From Haladaptatus sp. QDMS2 (lineage in GTDB: Archaea; Halobacteriota; Halobacteria; Halobacteriales; Halococcaceae), in the NCBI RefSeq assembly GCF_029338295.1, contig NZ_CP119793.1:266898-330897 (forward strand): a stretch of 64,000 nucleotides of DNA, in the 5' to 3' direction. The position numbers and the translations under genes are program-made. Of this stretch, positions 51,275 to 62,675 are shown piece after piece. The notes beneath the pieces were generated by a model, which made no database searches, was not told the DNA's origin, and saw only the letters and a program-made list of their open reading frames with translations. Position 1 is the first letter of the stretch; each line of letters begins with the position of its first letter.

Positions 51275-53535
51275 ATGGGATTAGATGACGAATCCCGGGA
51301 GTACCACCGTCAGGAACCCCGGGAAAGTTAGAGATTTCGACGACAAAACCGACGAACACCCAGCGCGACCTGAGCCTCGCGTACTCGCCCGGGGTGGCCG
51401 CACCCTGCCTTGACATCGCAGAGGATGTCAGCCTCGCCTATGAGTACACCGCGAAGGGGAACATGGTGGGCGTCGTCTCCAATGGCTCTGCGGTGCTTGG
51501 CCTTGGGGACATCGGCGCACAGGCCTCGAAACCGGTGATGGAGGGCAAGGGCGTCCTGTTCAAGCGGTTCGCCGACATCGACGTCTTCGACGTGGAACTG
51601 GACACCGACGACCCGGAGAAAATGATCGAATCGGTGGCCATGATGGAACCGACGTTCGGGGGCATCAACTTAGAGGACATCAAGGCCCCCGAGTGTTTCA
51701 CCATCGAGGAACGGCTGCGAAAGGAGATGAACATCCCCGTGTTCCACGACGACCAGCACGGGACGGCCATCATCTCCGGAGCCGCCCTCCTGAATGCCCT
51801 CGAAATCGCCGAGAAGGACATCTCTGATATTAACGTGGTGTTTTCCGGGGCTGGGGCGAGCGCCATCGCAACCGCCCGGTTCTACGTCTCACTCGGCGCA
51901 AAAAAAGAGAACATCACCATGTGCGATTCCTCGGGCATCATCACCGAACAACGTGCCGAGGCAGGCGAGGTGAACCAGTACAAACGCCAATTCGCCCGCG
52001 ACATCCCTGAGGGCGACCTCGCCGACGCGATGGAAGGCGCAGACGTGTTCGTCGGCCTCTCAGTCGCCGGCATCGTGAGCCAGGAGATGGTGCAGTCGAT
52101 GGCGAACGACCCCGTCATCTTCGCGATGGCGAATCCGGACCCCGAAATCACCTACGAGGCGGCGAAATCGGCCCGCGACGACCACGTCATCATGGCGACG
52201 GGGCGCTCTGATTACCCGAATCAGGTGAACAACGTTCTCGGGTTCCCCTTCATCTTCCGTGGCGCACTCGATGTGCGCGCCAGCGAGATCAACGAGGAGA
52301 TGAAGGTCGCCGCCGCAGAAGCCCTCGCTCGCCTCGCCCGACAGGACGTCCCCGACGCCGTGGTCAAAGCCTACGGCGACCAGCCAATTCAGTTCGGCCC
52401 GGATTACATCATTCCGAAACCGGTCGACCCGCGCGTATTGTTCGAGGTGGCTCCGGCCGTCGCGAAGGCAGCAGTGACCTCAGGTGTCGCTCGTAACGAG
52501 ATCGATATCAATCGCTACGTCGAGAAACTCGAAGCGCGTCTCGGGAAGTCCCGCGAGATGATGCGCGTCGTCCTTAACAAAGCCAGGTCGGACCCGATGC
52601 GGGTCGCGCTCGCAGAGGGAACTGAGGAAAAGATGGTGCGTGCGGCCTACCAGCTCGTCGAGCAGGGCATCGCAGAGCCAATCCTCATCGGCGACGCAGA
52701 CGCCATCACCCGGACGGCACGTACCCTTGGCCTCGAGTTCGACCCTACGATCGCAGACCCCACGAATGAGGGTCAGTGGGACCATTATGCAAACCGACTT
52801 TATGAGCTGCGTCGGCGCAAGGGACTCTCCCGCAGCGAGGCGAGCGACCTCATACATAGAGATACGAACTACTTCGGTAGTGTGATGGTCGATTCGGGAG
52901 ACGCAGACGCGATGCTCACCGGTCTCACCCACCACTACCCCTCGGCACTCCGACCGCCCCTGCAGGTCATCGGCACGGCCGAGGACACTGACTACGTCGC
53001 TGGCGTCTACATGCTCACGTTCAAAAACCGCGTCATCTTCTGCGCTGATACCACCGTTAACTTCGATCCCGACGCGAAGATGTTGGCCGAAATCACCAAG
53101 CATGCCAGCGATTTGGCACGACGATTCAATGTCGAACCGCGTGCGGCCCTGCTCTCGTACTCGAACTTCGGATCGGTTGACAACCAATCTACGCGTGAGT
53201 CACGGGAAGCTGTCCAGCTCCTCCACGCTGATCCAGAGGTCGATTTCCCAGTGGACGGAGAGATGCAGGCGGATACTGCTGTTGTCGAGGAAATTCTCAC
53301 TGGAACCTATGCAAACTTCGAGCTGAAAGAGCCGGCCAACGTACTCGTGTTCCCGAATCTGGAGGCGGGGAACATCGCGTACAAACTGCTGCAGCGCCTC
53401 GGCGGCGCGGAAGCCATCGGGCCGATGCTCGTCGGCATGAACAAACCCGTCCACGTCCTCCAGCGCGGCGACGAGGTCAAAGACATCGTGAATCTCGCCT
53501 CGGTTGCTGTCGTCGACGCCCAGGGGCGAGAGTAG
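51275..53535 (+). pseudogene. maeB: NADP-malic enzyme fused to phosphotransacetylase domain, one frameshift
   Basis: Corrected length about 753 residues from ATG 51275 ([12 protein letters not shown]). Malic enzyme N-domain with [15 protein letters not shown] and FHDDQHGTA, then an NAD(P)-binding domain ([18 protein letters not shown]). From about residue 440 on, a phosphate acetyltransferase-like domain has [16 protein letters not shown] and [15 protein letters not shown]. This is the MaeB layout: malate to pyruvate plus CO2. The C-run at 51317-51320 needs one more C to join the start to the body. An ATG at 51394 would give a protein lacking about 40 residues. Confidence 0.8.
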
Positions 53536-54781
53536 CGTCGGTAATGTGACGCGGAAAAACCGGTGGTTCAGGGACGTGCTCGCGTTTCACGGCGTGCTGC
53601 AACCAGAGCAGTGCGATGCTCACCACAAAGCACACGATGAGTTGGGCAAATGCGGCTGAGTAAGTCGCACGTTCGGCGATAATTCCAACGAATGCTGGCC
53701 CCAAACTCCCGATGCCTGTATACACGGTCTTGATCGCTCCGAAGTCGCTACCAAGGGTGTCTTTCGAAAGATGGTCGAAGAGGTAGGCTTGCATGACTGG
53801 CGGACAGGTACGAATTCCTAGTGCATACACGAGGACGCTCGCACCGATCAGCGGCATCGATGTCATCGATAGCATTCCAACGAGGCCGAGTATGCTGAGT
53901 GCGATTCCACCTGTGGCGATGTTCATTCGGGGCAGCCTATCACTGAGGTCTCCTGCAATTGGACTCGCTACCATTCCGACGATGAACAAGATCGAAAAGG
54001 AGGCACTCGCTGTAACGGCGAGAATCCTTTATCCGCTTGTAGAAACAGTGGCAGGAAACTCACGATCCCAGAGGTGGCGAAATTGAACAACGAGTACACT
54101 ACGATTAGCCACCGGATTTCTCGGTAGGCGATGACTCTGTGAATCACCTCCTGTACGTTGAAATCGACCTGACTGATGACGTATGATTCCTGTCGCCAAC
54201 GGGAAAGGAGAACTGAGGTTACTGCGAGTACTCCTACGACTGGGAGGAACGTGAGCTTCCAGTTTCCGAGTGCGAGCGTGACGATAACGATTCCTGCGGC
54301 AATCGCGCTCCCGATTGTTCCAGCAGCGTCGTTGATTCCGAGCGCGAGACCGCGTCGCTCGACATACATATCCGAGATAAGCGTGCGCGAAGATGTGAAG
54401 TACAACCCGCCGCCGATACCAACCAAGACGACGCAGAGAGGAGACCCGTATAGGTAGAAATCGTCATCAGCGCAAGGAACCCGCCGGTGAGGATTACCAA
54501 ACTGGTACTAGAACCGTGATACGCGATAGTTGATCGGAGAGTCGACCGCCCGGATACTGGACCAGAGCATACAATGCCCACAGAATCGTCAGGCAGAACC
54601 CAGCCTGAGATGGCGATATAGCCAGAGTTTCGATGAGAACTGGCAGAAGCGGCGGTAACGCCTCACGCCCGAGTCTGAGCCCGAGCCAACCCAGCGAAAG
54701 AACGATTGAAACTCGTCCCATCGGTCCGGTCAGCAAGCGCTCGGCGTGACCCGTCGCGTGCTCTCCTGACTTGCGAGTCAT
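53477..54781 (-). pseudogene. MFS transporter broken by three frameshifts
   Basis: N-terminal frame (54781 on) has RLLTGPMGRVSIVLSLGW and YPGGRLSDQLSR (motif A-like). The middle frame has GGGLYFTSSRTLISDMYVER and a helix-rich stretch. The last frame has GMVASPIAGDLSDRLPR and further helices. Together they make a normal-length MFS protein (about 430 residues). Frames change near 54505, 54440 and 54005. The first two fit one missing G or C in a GG/CC pair; the third is unclear. The 3' end overlaps the convergent malic-enzyme gene by 59 bp. Probably a sugar-acid transporter. Confidence 0.7.
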
Positions 54782-54982
54782 TCCGTGACTCGAACCCGAT
54801 GCCGGGTGATAGAGCTTCCGTTCGCTGAACGGACTGTCATTCTCGCATTGGGATCTTCGCCCGAATTGGAACCCCGTCTTGGTTCACACACAGACCGACA
54901 AGGATGACAAATTCTGCAAGTTCGAATGGGTCCAGTCAGTACACCGAACGAACGCCCGAAGTATCGACCGTCTAAGCTACTT

Positions 54983-56164
54983 TTACTCATCCTTCTTATC
55001 GAGAACGCCAGTTTCGATGAGGTCATGGATTTTCTCGTCAGAGTAGCCCAGTTCAGAGAGCACTGCAAAGGTGTGTTCGCCGAGTTCAGGTGGTCGCCCG
55101 CCGAGTTCGGGCGAGCCCTTGTCGGTGCGGAAAGGGAGCGTCGAGGTTAGCAGTGATTCCTCGGCCGCCAGATTATACGAGTCAGTGAGCATTCCTCTGG
55201 CTTTCACATGTGGATCTTGATCGACGAGCTCGCCAACATCCTGTACCGAACCTATCGGAACGCTCGCTTGAGCCAACCGCTCGACCAGTTGCTCACGGTC
55301 GAACTGCGCAAAGCTTTGTTTCAATTCAGCTTCGAGGGCGTCGGTGTTCTCGATCCGTGTAGCATCTGTCTCAAAGCGCTCATCCTCGATCAAGTCGTCT
55401 CGATCGATTACATGACACATGCTCTCGTACTGTTGTTGGGTGATTGCCTTTACGTAGAATGGCTTGTCGTCACCAGCGTAATAGACCCTGTCAGTAACGT
55501 CGTTCCCCGAGCCAGTGCGCTCGCGAACGCGTCCTGTACGCGAGTATTCAGCGATTCGATACGCCATCCACGACACTGCCGTATCGAAAAGCGATGTATC
55601 GATGTACCTCCCTTCACCCGTTTGTTCCCGCTCTAATGCAGCGGCCATAACGAACAGTGCTGCGTGAACCGCGGTTCCACAGTCGATAAAGCTCGCTCCA
55701 ATTCGAACTGGAGGGCGATCGGGATATCCCGTTGATGCAAGGACGCCGCTCAGTGCCTGTGCAATCGGATCATATGCAGGGAAGTCACGGTACGGGCCGT
55801 CCTGACCGAATCCACTAATCGAGCAGTAGATGACGTCCGCGTTCTGTTTTGCGACTGCGTCGTAATCCAGTCCAAACCGTTCGAGAACTCCAGGTCTGAA
55901 GTTCTCGACGACGATATCGACCCGCTCGGCGAGTTGCTGGGCGATTCTCTTCCCCTCGTCAGTTTTCAGGTCAATACTGACTGAGCGTTTTCCTCCGAGA
56001 TTGAATGAGGAAAACGCGTCAACCCATTCTGATCGGGGACGTTCCCCACCAGGCGGTTCGATTTTTATGACGTCTGCACCTAGTCCGGCCAATAATTGCG
56101 TACAGTGCGGTCCCGAGACCTCTCGAGTGAAATCGAGAACCTCGAAACCCGTGAGTGGTTTCAT
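54983..56164 (-). CDS. CaiB/BaiF-type (class III) CoA transferase
   Basis: 393 residues from ATG 56164 (MKPLTGFEVLDFT). Class III motifs are DFTREVSGPHCTQLLAGLGA then DVIKIEPPGGE (about 12-45), NLGGKRSVSIDLK (about 60), VENFRPGVLERFGLDY (about 92) and the catalytic-Asp region RYIDTSLFDTAV (about 190). It moves CoA between organic acids. Intact. Together with the MaoC-type and CitE-type genes it may activate a C5 dicarboxylate such as itaconate or mesaconate, although the substrate is not readable from sequence. Confidence 0.85.
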   Translation of the reverse strand: MKPLTGFEVLDFTREVSGPHCTQLLAGLGADVIKIEPPGGERPRSEWVDAFSSFNLGGKRSVSIDLKTDEGKRIAQQLAERVDIVVENFRPGVLERFGLDYDAVAKQNADVIYCSISGFGQDGPYRDFPAYDPIAQALSGVLASTGYPDRPPVRIGASFIDCGTAVHAALFVMAAALEREQTGEGRYIDTSLFDTAVSWMAYRIAEYSRTGRVRERTGSGNDVTDRVYYAGDDKPFYVKAITQQQYESMCHVIDRDDLIEDERFETDATRIENTDALEAELKQSFAQFDREQLVERLAQASVPIGSVQDVGELVDQDPHVKARGMLTDSYNLAAEESLLTSTLPFRTDKGSPELGGRPPELGEHTFAVLSELGYSDEKIHDLIETGVLDKKDE

Positions 56165-56408
56165 CTCGCACAAGGATTCTCTATTTAATTATTTAAGTAT
56201 TGTGACGACTGTCAAATTCAATCGTCGCCTGAGACCGTCGATGCAAACGGAGCAATCGCGGGGGATTCTCGTCTGCTCATTATCTGGTACTGCATCAATC
56301 AGTGAATCCAGTATATTCGTCTGCAGCGCTCGATATTCGAGCGAGGCAACAATACTGAGTTGCACGTACGGGGAACTTATAACGGCTGCTTGTGAATCTA
56401 CCTCTGGT

Positions 56409-57379
56409 ATGGAGTACACAACCCTCGGAAGCACTGGCATGACGGTCAGTCGAATTTGCCTCGGTTGCATGAGTTTTGGAACGGATCGCGAGTGGAAGCT
56501 CACACAGGAAGAAAGCGCCGAAATCATCGAGCGGGCGCTCGATCTCGGCATCAACTTCTTCGATACCGCGAACGTCTATTCGAAAGGTGAATCCGAACGA
56601 ATCGTCGGGAACGTCCTCAGCGATTACGACCGCGACCGATTGGTTGTCGCGACAAAGGTTTACGGAGAAATGGATGAGACAAATCCCAATGCTAGTGGGC
56701 TCTCGCGAAAGGCAATTGAGCAGGAACTGCGAACAGCCTGGAGCGCCTCGGGATGGATACCATCGACCTCTATCAGACCCACCGATGGGATTACAACACA
56801 CCTATCGAGGAGACGCTCCGCACGCTCGACGACGCAGTTCGCCGAGGGACGGTCCGGTATTTGGGTGCTTCGTCGATGTGGGCCTATCAGTTCGCCAAGG
56901 CTCTCTACACGAGTGAGGCACTCGGCCTCAATCGGTTCGCTACGATGCAAAACCACTACAATCTACTCTACCGCGAGGAGGAGCGTGAGATGCTCCAACT
57001 TTGCCAAGAGACAGGCATTGGTGTCATTCCGTGGAGTCCACTGGCCAAAGGGTATCTTGCGCGTCCACATAATCAGCTCGAAGCAACCACCCGCGGAGAA
57101 ACGGAAGACTACACCCAGACCCATCCCTACTTCCAGGGGAATGGGCAGGCCATCAATGAACGCGTGCAGGAACTTTCTGACGAGAAGGGCGTTTCAATGG
57201 CCCAGATTTCGTTTGCGTGGCACCTCCACAAAAGCGGTGTCGATGCACCCATCGTCGGTGTGACGACCGTCGAGCAGTTAGAGGAGGCCGTAGAGGCGCT
57301 TGACATCACGCTTTCCGAGGCCGATCTCACGTATCTCGAAGAGCCGTACCGTCCCGTTCCGCCGTCCGGTCACGAGTGA
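56409..57379 (+). pseudogene. Aldo/keto reductase, one frameshift
   Basis: Corrected length about 323 residues from ATG 56409 (MEYTTLGSTGMTVSR). First frame: LGCMSFGTDREW, FFDTANVYSKGESE (Asp/Tyr of the tetrad) and VATKVYG (Lys). Second frame: MDTIDLYQTHRWDYNTPIEE (His), VIPWSPLAKGYL and VDAPIVGVTTVEQLEEAV. The frames join if one G is added after 56729 (CTGCGAAC to CTGGCGAAC, reading LANSLERLG). It resembles oxidoreductases of the YakC/IolS type. Divergent from the CoA transferase. Confidence 0.8.
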
Positions 57380-57417
57380 CGGTCCTAGCGAGCATTTCCA
57401 ATTCAACTATCTCAACG

Positions 57418-59001
57418 TTAGTAGGGTTCGTCCGAAAGCTTTGCTGGAATAACATCGTCGATTTTGAGCACCTGGAAAACGACCTCCGATGCACCGATAA
57501 TCGCCTGGAGCTTCACGTTATGCGGTTCGACGATACCTGCCTCGACAACATCGTCGACGACACCTTCGTCCGGAACGACGCCAGCGTTGCGATGATTCAT
57601 GTCGTGTCGTCTCCGGAGTTCGACAAGGGTGTCTATCGGGTCGTGCCCCATGTTTACGGCGAGTGTTCGTGGAATGACTTCGAGCGCATCGGCGTACGCG
57701 CGAATTGCAAGTTGTCGTCGGTCGGCGATGTCGTTGGCCTCTGCTCGTAGAATGCGACCGACCTCCGTTTCTACTGCACCTGCCCCTGGTACGAGACATC
57801 CTGACTGTATCGTAGCTCGCACCGTGGCGATGCCGTTTCTGACCGTGCGTTCGACTTCGTCAAGACTGTGTTCGATTCCGCCCCGGAGGAGAAGCGTGGC
57901 ACTGCGAGGGTCCTCGCAACCTTCGATAGCGAACAGCTGTTCTCGCCCGAACTGGCGTAACTCGACTCGGTCGGCCAGCCCGATGTCTGACGGTTCGAGC
58001 TCGTAGATGTCGGATATGGCGCTTGCGCCCGTCGCCCGTGCAATCTGCTCGACGTCTTGCGAAAGTGTGCGCTTGGTTGCGAGTATTCCGTTTTCACTCA
58101 GCAGAAGCCGGGTTTTCTGGCTGATGTCTTTCGTGCAGAACACGACGTTCACGCCGTGGTCCACGAGTTCGTTTACGAGTTGCTCGGCAGCGCTGTACTC
58201 ATAGTCGTGGAATTGTGTTACGTCCTCGGGACGTTCAAAATGTATCTCCGCAGACCCTCTGCGTGCGCCGGTTGGCTGTATTGGCGCGTCAACACAGGCA
58301 ATGCGCGCATCTTCGACAGCTCGTGGCATACTGGTGAGTACTGGGTCCGTAGTGTCGATTAACACCCCGCTGTAGAGGACTGAGTCTCCTACAACACCCC
58401 CAGGTATCGTGGTCGTCGTGATGTAGTCGAGATTTATATCACCGTCCTGTTCGACCGTTCGAACTGCCTCCACGACGAGGTTCGCGAGGGTGTCACCGAT
58501 CGCAGTCGTTCCTCGTCCCGTCATCGCCACCTTCGCGACGTGCTCTAAGTGTTCGGTGTTGTTGACCGTAACCTCAAACGAATGTTGCGCCATGAGGTCT
58601 GCTGTTCGATCGGAAGCCCACAGATAGCCGTCAACGATGCTGCTCGGGTGCAGTCCCTTTTCGACGAGAGTCTCCGCACGGCGCATAAGTTCTCCCGCAA
58701 AAATCGTCGCGGTCTTCGTTCCGTCGCCGAATCGCTCTCCTTGTGACTGGACGAGTTCGGTGATAAGTCTCGCCGACGGGATGATGTCCATCTCGACGTC
58801 GACCTCGCCCAGAATAGTCGCCCCATTGTTCGTGATGATGACCATCTGGTTTGAATCGACGATCATCTTATCACGTCCAGTTGGTCCGAAGGTCGGTCGG
58901 AGCAGGTCCGAGAGTGCAACTCCTGCTTGGATGCTGATGTTAGTGACGTTCGATTCCTTGTCCTCGATATCGTTCTGACTGGCCGATCGATTTTTTACCA
59001 T
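57418..59001 (-). CDS. Group II chaperonin (thermosome-like) subunit, divergent
   Basis: 527 residues from ATG 59001 (MVKNRSASQND). The open frame reaches 59151 but overlaps the previous gene's end. Equatorial motifs are RPTFGPTGRDKMIVD and NNGATIL (ATP site), then GERFGDGTKTATIFAGEL (usual GDGTT pattern, here GDGTK), and LVPGAGAVETEVGRIL near 395. The ATP-site core is kept, but several usual positions differ from the main thermosomes, so this is probably a specialised paralogue. Second of two tandem chaperonin genes; 133 bp separate it from the first. Confidence 0.85.
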   Translation of the reverse strand: MVKNRSASQNDIEDKESNVTNISIQAGVALSDLLRPTFGPTGRDKMIVDSNQMVIITNNGATILGEVDVEMDIIPSARLITELVQSQGERFGDGTKTATIFAGELMRRAETLVEKGLHPSSIVDGYLWASDRTADLMAQHSFEVTVNNTEHLEHVAKVAMTGRGTTAIGDTLANLVVEAVRTVEQDGDINLDYITTTTIPGGVVGDSVLYSGVLIDTTDPVLTSMPRAVEDARIACVDAPIQPTGARRGSAEIHFERPEDVTQFHDYEYSAAEQLVNELVDHGVNVVFCTKDISQKTRLLLSENGILATKRTLSQDVEQIARATGASAISDIYELEPSDIGLADRVELRQFGREQLFAIEGCEDPRSATLLLRGGIEHSLDEVERTVRNGIATVRATIQSGCLVPGAGAVETEVGRILRAEANDIADRRQLAIRAYADALEVIPRTLAVNMGHDPIDTLVELRRRHDMNHRNAGVVPDEGVVDDVVEAGIVEPHNVKLQAIIGASEVVFQVLKIDDVIPAKLSDEPY

Positions 59002-59134
59002 GAGTTTGTGATGTGTTGCGTCGTCATCGCTGTTCGTTGGTTGATCTTGTAGTGAATAGCCCTCGAGATGATTGCTGAGCCGATGACGGACCGTCTGTCC
59101 TTGCCGCTGTGAGCGCGGTTGGGGTCGTTCAGCC

Positions 59135-60861
59135 TCATCGTTCGAGATCACCGAGTCCTTGCGTCTCGTCGGGAAGGTCGTCTGCGCTGATATCGACCTC
59201 AGCTGGGTCGGTTACGAACGGATCTTCAACGGTCATTATTTCGTCGATGCCGAGTATTACGTTCGCTGCGTCGACAGCCCCTACGAGGGCGTGTTTTTTT
59301 GCGTACGCAGGTTCAATCACGCCAGCTTCCATGGCATCGAAGGGCGCTCCAGAAGCCGCATCAAGTCCTACAGAAGTGTTGCCGCGTTCATGGGCGGTTC
59401 GAAGACTGATGAGCGCATCAATTGGGTCCGTTCCAGCGTTCTCCGCAAGCGTTCGCGGCACGAATTCAACCGCGTCAGCAAAGGCATTCACGGCAAGTTG
59501 TTCCCGGCCCGGAACACCGTCTGCGTACTCACGAATCCGCGCGGCCACTTCGATCTCGATTGCGCCGGCACCAGGTACCGCATGACCGTTCCGGACGACC
59601 TGCGCGACAACATCGATCGCATCGTTGATGTTTCGCTCAAATTCATTTACGAGGTGTGGAGTAGATCCCCGGACGAGGAGTGTTGCGCAGGCCGCATTAG
59701 AGGGTTCAACGAGGAACAACTCGTCGTATTCATCGCGACGAACGCATCCATGCCCAAGGCGGTCTGCGTTCACTGTTCGCAGGTCGGAGATGGCGGCTAT
59801 GTCGAAGAGGGTTTCCAGGAAGGCCAATCGCTCCTCGCTGACGTTCTGGAGTGCCAGAATTCCTTCTTTTGCGAGCATGGACCGCGCGAGGTCGTCGATT
59901 TTCTCTAAGCAGAATATGACGTTCACCCCACCATCGACGAAGCGGGTTACAATCTCTCGGAGCGTAGCCTCCTCACTGTCGCGAAACGCTTTGAGCTGCG
60001 AGGGGTCATCGACTTCGATGTGTGATCCCGATCCGCTTTCGAGTTCGTCGGACGTAATCGGAGAATCGAGAAGCAAAATCCGCGCATCATCGACCTCGTA
60101 GGGCATATCGTCGTGTACTGCGTCTCGCGTGAACACCGCACCGGAGACGAGCGTCGATTCGGCTGCTGCGTGCCCAACTTGGGTTTCGACTGCGAGATCT
60201 CGGATGTCTACCACTCGCTCTCCATCTGCTGTTTCGGTAGCGGCGATACGAACTCCATCGACGACGAGTCCGCTGAGCATTTGCTTCACTTGATCGGCAT
60301 TTTTCCCGGTCATGCTCGTCTCCGCAAGCGTTTGGAGGAGTGTCTCGTCATCCGGCCCCACCTGCTCTGAGAGGTTATCGACCTGTCTGAGTGCCTCCTC
60401 AACTGCAAGATTGAACCCTCCGACGATTCGGGTGGGATGAACCCCCTCCTCAAGCAGGCGTTCGGCGCGCTTCAATAATTCACCCGCCAGCACCACGGCC
60501 GTAGTCGTGCCATCGCCAGCCTCTTCCTCCTGAACTTTCGCAACCTCGATGATGACCTTCGCAATTGGATTGTCGACCCTCATTTCTCGCAAAATCGTCA
60601 CCCCGTCGTTGGTGATAGTGACGGTTCCGATATCGCTGATCAACATTTTGTCCATCCCTTTGGGCCCCAGCGTCGAACGAACGGCGTCCGCAACGGCGCG
60701 GGCGGACGCGATAATATATCCCCTGCCTCCTCGTCGACCAGACGGCCAATCTCGGAACCAAAGAGGTCGTCGTCGAAGCGGTCTTCGGCAAAGAGCTCCT
60801 CGGCGAAGAAGTCCTCGTCGATGTCGGGGACGGGTGATTGCCGGTTATCTATTTCGCTCAT
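59135..60861 (-). pseudogene. Group II chaperonin (thermosome-like) subunit, one frameshift
   Basis: Corrected length about 575 residues from ATG 60861 (MSEIDNRQSP). An acidic N-terminal extension is followed, in the second frame, by IIASARAVADAVRSTLGP then KGMDKMLISDIGTVTITNDG, EEEAGDGTTTAVVLAGELL (ATP site) and HAVPGAGAIEIEVAARI. The frames join if the C-run at 60720-60723 (GGGG on the coding strand) has one more base. The ATP motifs are canonical, so it would be an active chaperonin if intact. Chaperonins on a catabolic plasmid region are unusual. Confidence 0.8.
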
Positions 60862-61097
60862 CATTAGGTCCAATTGTTAACTCACCTACTTAAATCATCA
60901 TATAGAATTTCTGCCATTATTTTGGGTGTCGCCAACTCAACGACCGCCGCTAACTTCCGTCCCAAACGAGCACTGTGCTGGAGCACTTTCAGACGTCGAT
61001 ACCCCCCAGAAAAGAACCGTGAGACCGACACGGCTGTCTTGAATGACCGTGACCAATAGGTATTAATATCGAAGTGGAAGACATGCATACGTCTGAT

Positions 61098-61543
61098 ATG
61101 AGAGCAGAGAAACGGTATTTCGAGGAGGTACCAGTTGGAGAAACGCGTACGTCCTACGGACGAACTATCACCGAATCCGATATCCACGGCTTCGCCGGCC
61201 TTGAGGACACTACGGTGAGTTACACACAAACAAAGCGTACGCAGAAACGACACCATATGGTCGCCGAATCGCTCACGGCGCACTAAACGTCACGTTGATT
61301 CAGGGACTCATGGCGAGTACGCCGTGGAACTTCCAAACCTACGCCCTCTATGGATTCGACAAGATTCGGTTCGTGAACCCAGTTTTCATTGGTGACACTG
61401 TCCATCTGGAGGCGGAAGTCATCAATAAAGAGGTTCGAAATGAGGAAACAGGTGTCATCACGATTAACTGTGAACTCACAAAGGAAGATGGGACGACCGC
61501 AACGGTACTTAAGTGGCTTCTCCTCGTTCACCGCGAATCCTGA
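61098..61543 (+). pseudogene. MaoC-like acyl-CoA hydratase, one frameshift
   Basis: Corrected length about 149 residues from ATG 61098 (MRAEKRYFEEVPVGETRTS). The two frames join at 61201-61206 by adding one G (TTGAGG to TTGGAGG), giving GLGGHYGELHTNKAYAETTP and RRIAHGALNVTLIQGLMAST. That restores the hot-dog fold with its catalytic Asp/His-type motif (RIAHG). MaoC-like enzymes hydrate enoyl-CoA esters, and itaconyl-CoA and mesaconyl-CoA hydratases belong here. Divergent from the chaperonin genes. Substrate inferred only from neighbours. Confidence 0.75.
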
Positions 61544-61632
61544 CAGGAGCTATCCACCACCCCATGAAAAACATGAGATCGAAGTTAATCGCAGGTATCT
61601 ACTGAACACCTGGTTATTCTCTTTTACTCGAC

Positions 61633-62675
61633 TCAAACGAAACAACTCGCGGCGAGGAGAAAACTCCCTTGGCCGTACGAGGTGATACCAAGCGGCGCGA
61701 ACGAACTCGCGGGTGGTTTCGCGACCCGTTGAACTGCCCCATCTTCCCGAACAGCGCCGATGCACGCATCCATCCCCTTCTCAGCAGCGGCTGCATACGG
61801 TGCTCCATCGAGAATACCCTCGTTGAGTGCTCGCTGAATCGTGTAGGTGAAAAATGCTGTGCCAGACAGTTCCAGCGGGGATTTCGTGTCGTCGACCCGT
61901 TGACGCCAGAAACCGGTGTCATCTTGATAGACCAGGAGACCGTCGACGACGCGCTCAAGAATCTCCCGCACCGTCTCTCGCTCGGAATGATCCTCCGGCA
62001 ACAGCCCGAGTGTGTCAATAAGCCCAGCGGTCGCCCATCCAACCCCACGACCCCAGTACTCACTCGCAGGATAGTAGTCGGGCGTCTCACGCCAAATATG
62101 CCGGAACAAGCCAGTATGCGGATCTTGAAGGTGCTTTGCGTGGATTTTGATCGGTGTACCGCATCCTCAACGGGTTCATCATTGTCGGTGAGCAGCCCGT
62201 ACCGCACGTACCAGGGACAGAGGAAATAGAGAACCTCGGTGAACAACTCGATTGGTCCATCGCGGCGGGAGATGCCACCATCTCGCGTACGGTCGACCGT
62301 TTCGAAGTACTCATACTGTTTTCGAACCGCATCGAGGTACCGTTCGTCGCCGGTTCGATCGTAAAACTCTAGGACGCTCGACGCCATCGACGCTGTGTTT
62401 GCTGTCGGGAAATACGACGATAGGTCGTATTTCGTCCATTCTCTCGACCGAGACTCCCTGAAAGAGGCTTGGTCGCCATACCCGTACGCCAGTTGACCAG
62501 CGCTTGTCTGTGTTTCTACCGCACTTTCCACGAGTTCGTGAGCCTCATCAATTCGGATTTCATTTGCGAGAAGTCCGTTCACAGCGGTCGCGCGCTCCCA
62601 ACTTTCGTGTTCCATGTCACGGCTGACCGTGTACGCAGCAACCCTGGTTATGATATCATCTAATGTTTGTGTCAT
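61633..62675 (-). pseudogene. GH105/GH88-like unsaturated uronyl hydrolase, one frameshift
   Basis: Corrected length about 347 residues from ATG 62675 (MTQTLDDIITRVAAY). The first frame has WTKYDLSSYFPTANTASMAS and RDGGISRRDG. The second has RHIWRETPDYY, then YWGRGVGWATAGLIDTLGLL and GFWRQRVDD, ending in GSFLLAASCFV. This (alpha/alpha)6-barrel family removes unsaturated uronic acids from lyase products. The frames join if one C is added at 62150-62154 (CGATC to CGGATC on the coding strand). It would supply the sugar acids used by the rest of the region. Confidence 0.75.

Noticed and set aside
56001..57263. 420-residue open frame on the plus strand
   Set aside because: Its first part is antisense to the CoA transferase; only the section from 56409 to the frameshift is real aldo/keto reductase sequence.
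59159..59908. 249-residue plus-strand frame
   Set aside because: Antisense shadow of the first chaperonin gene, whose motifs are unmistakable on the minus strand.
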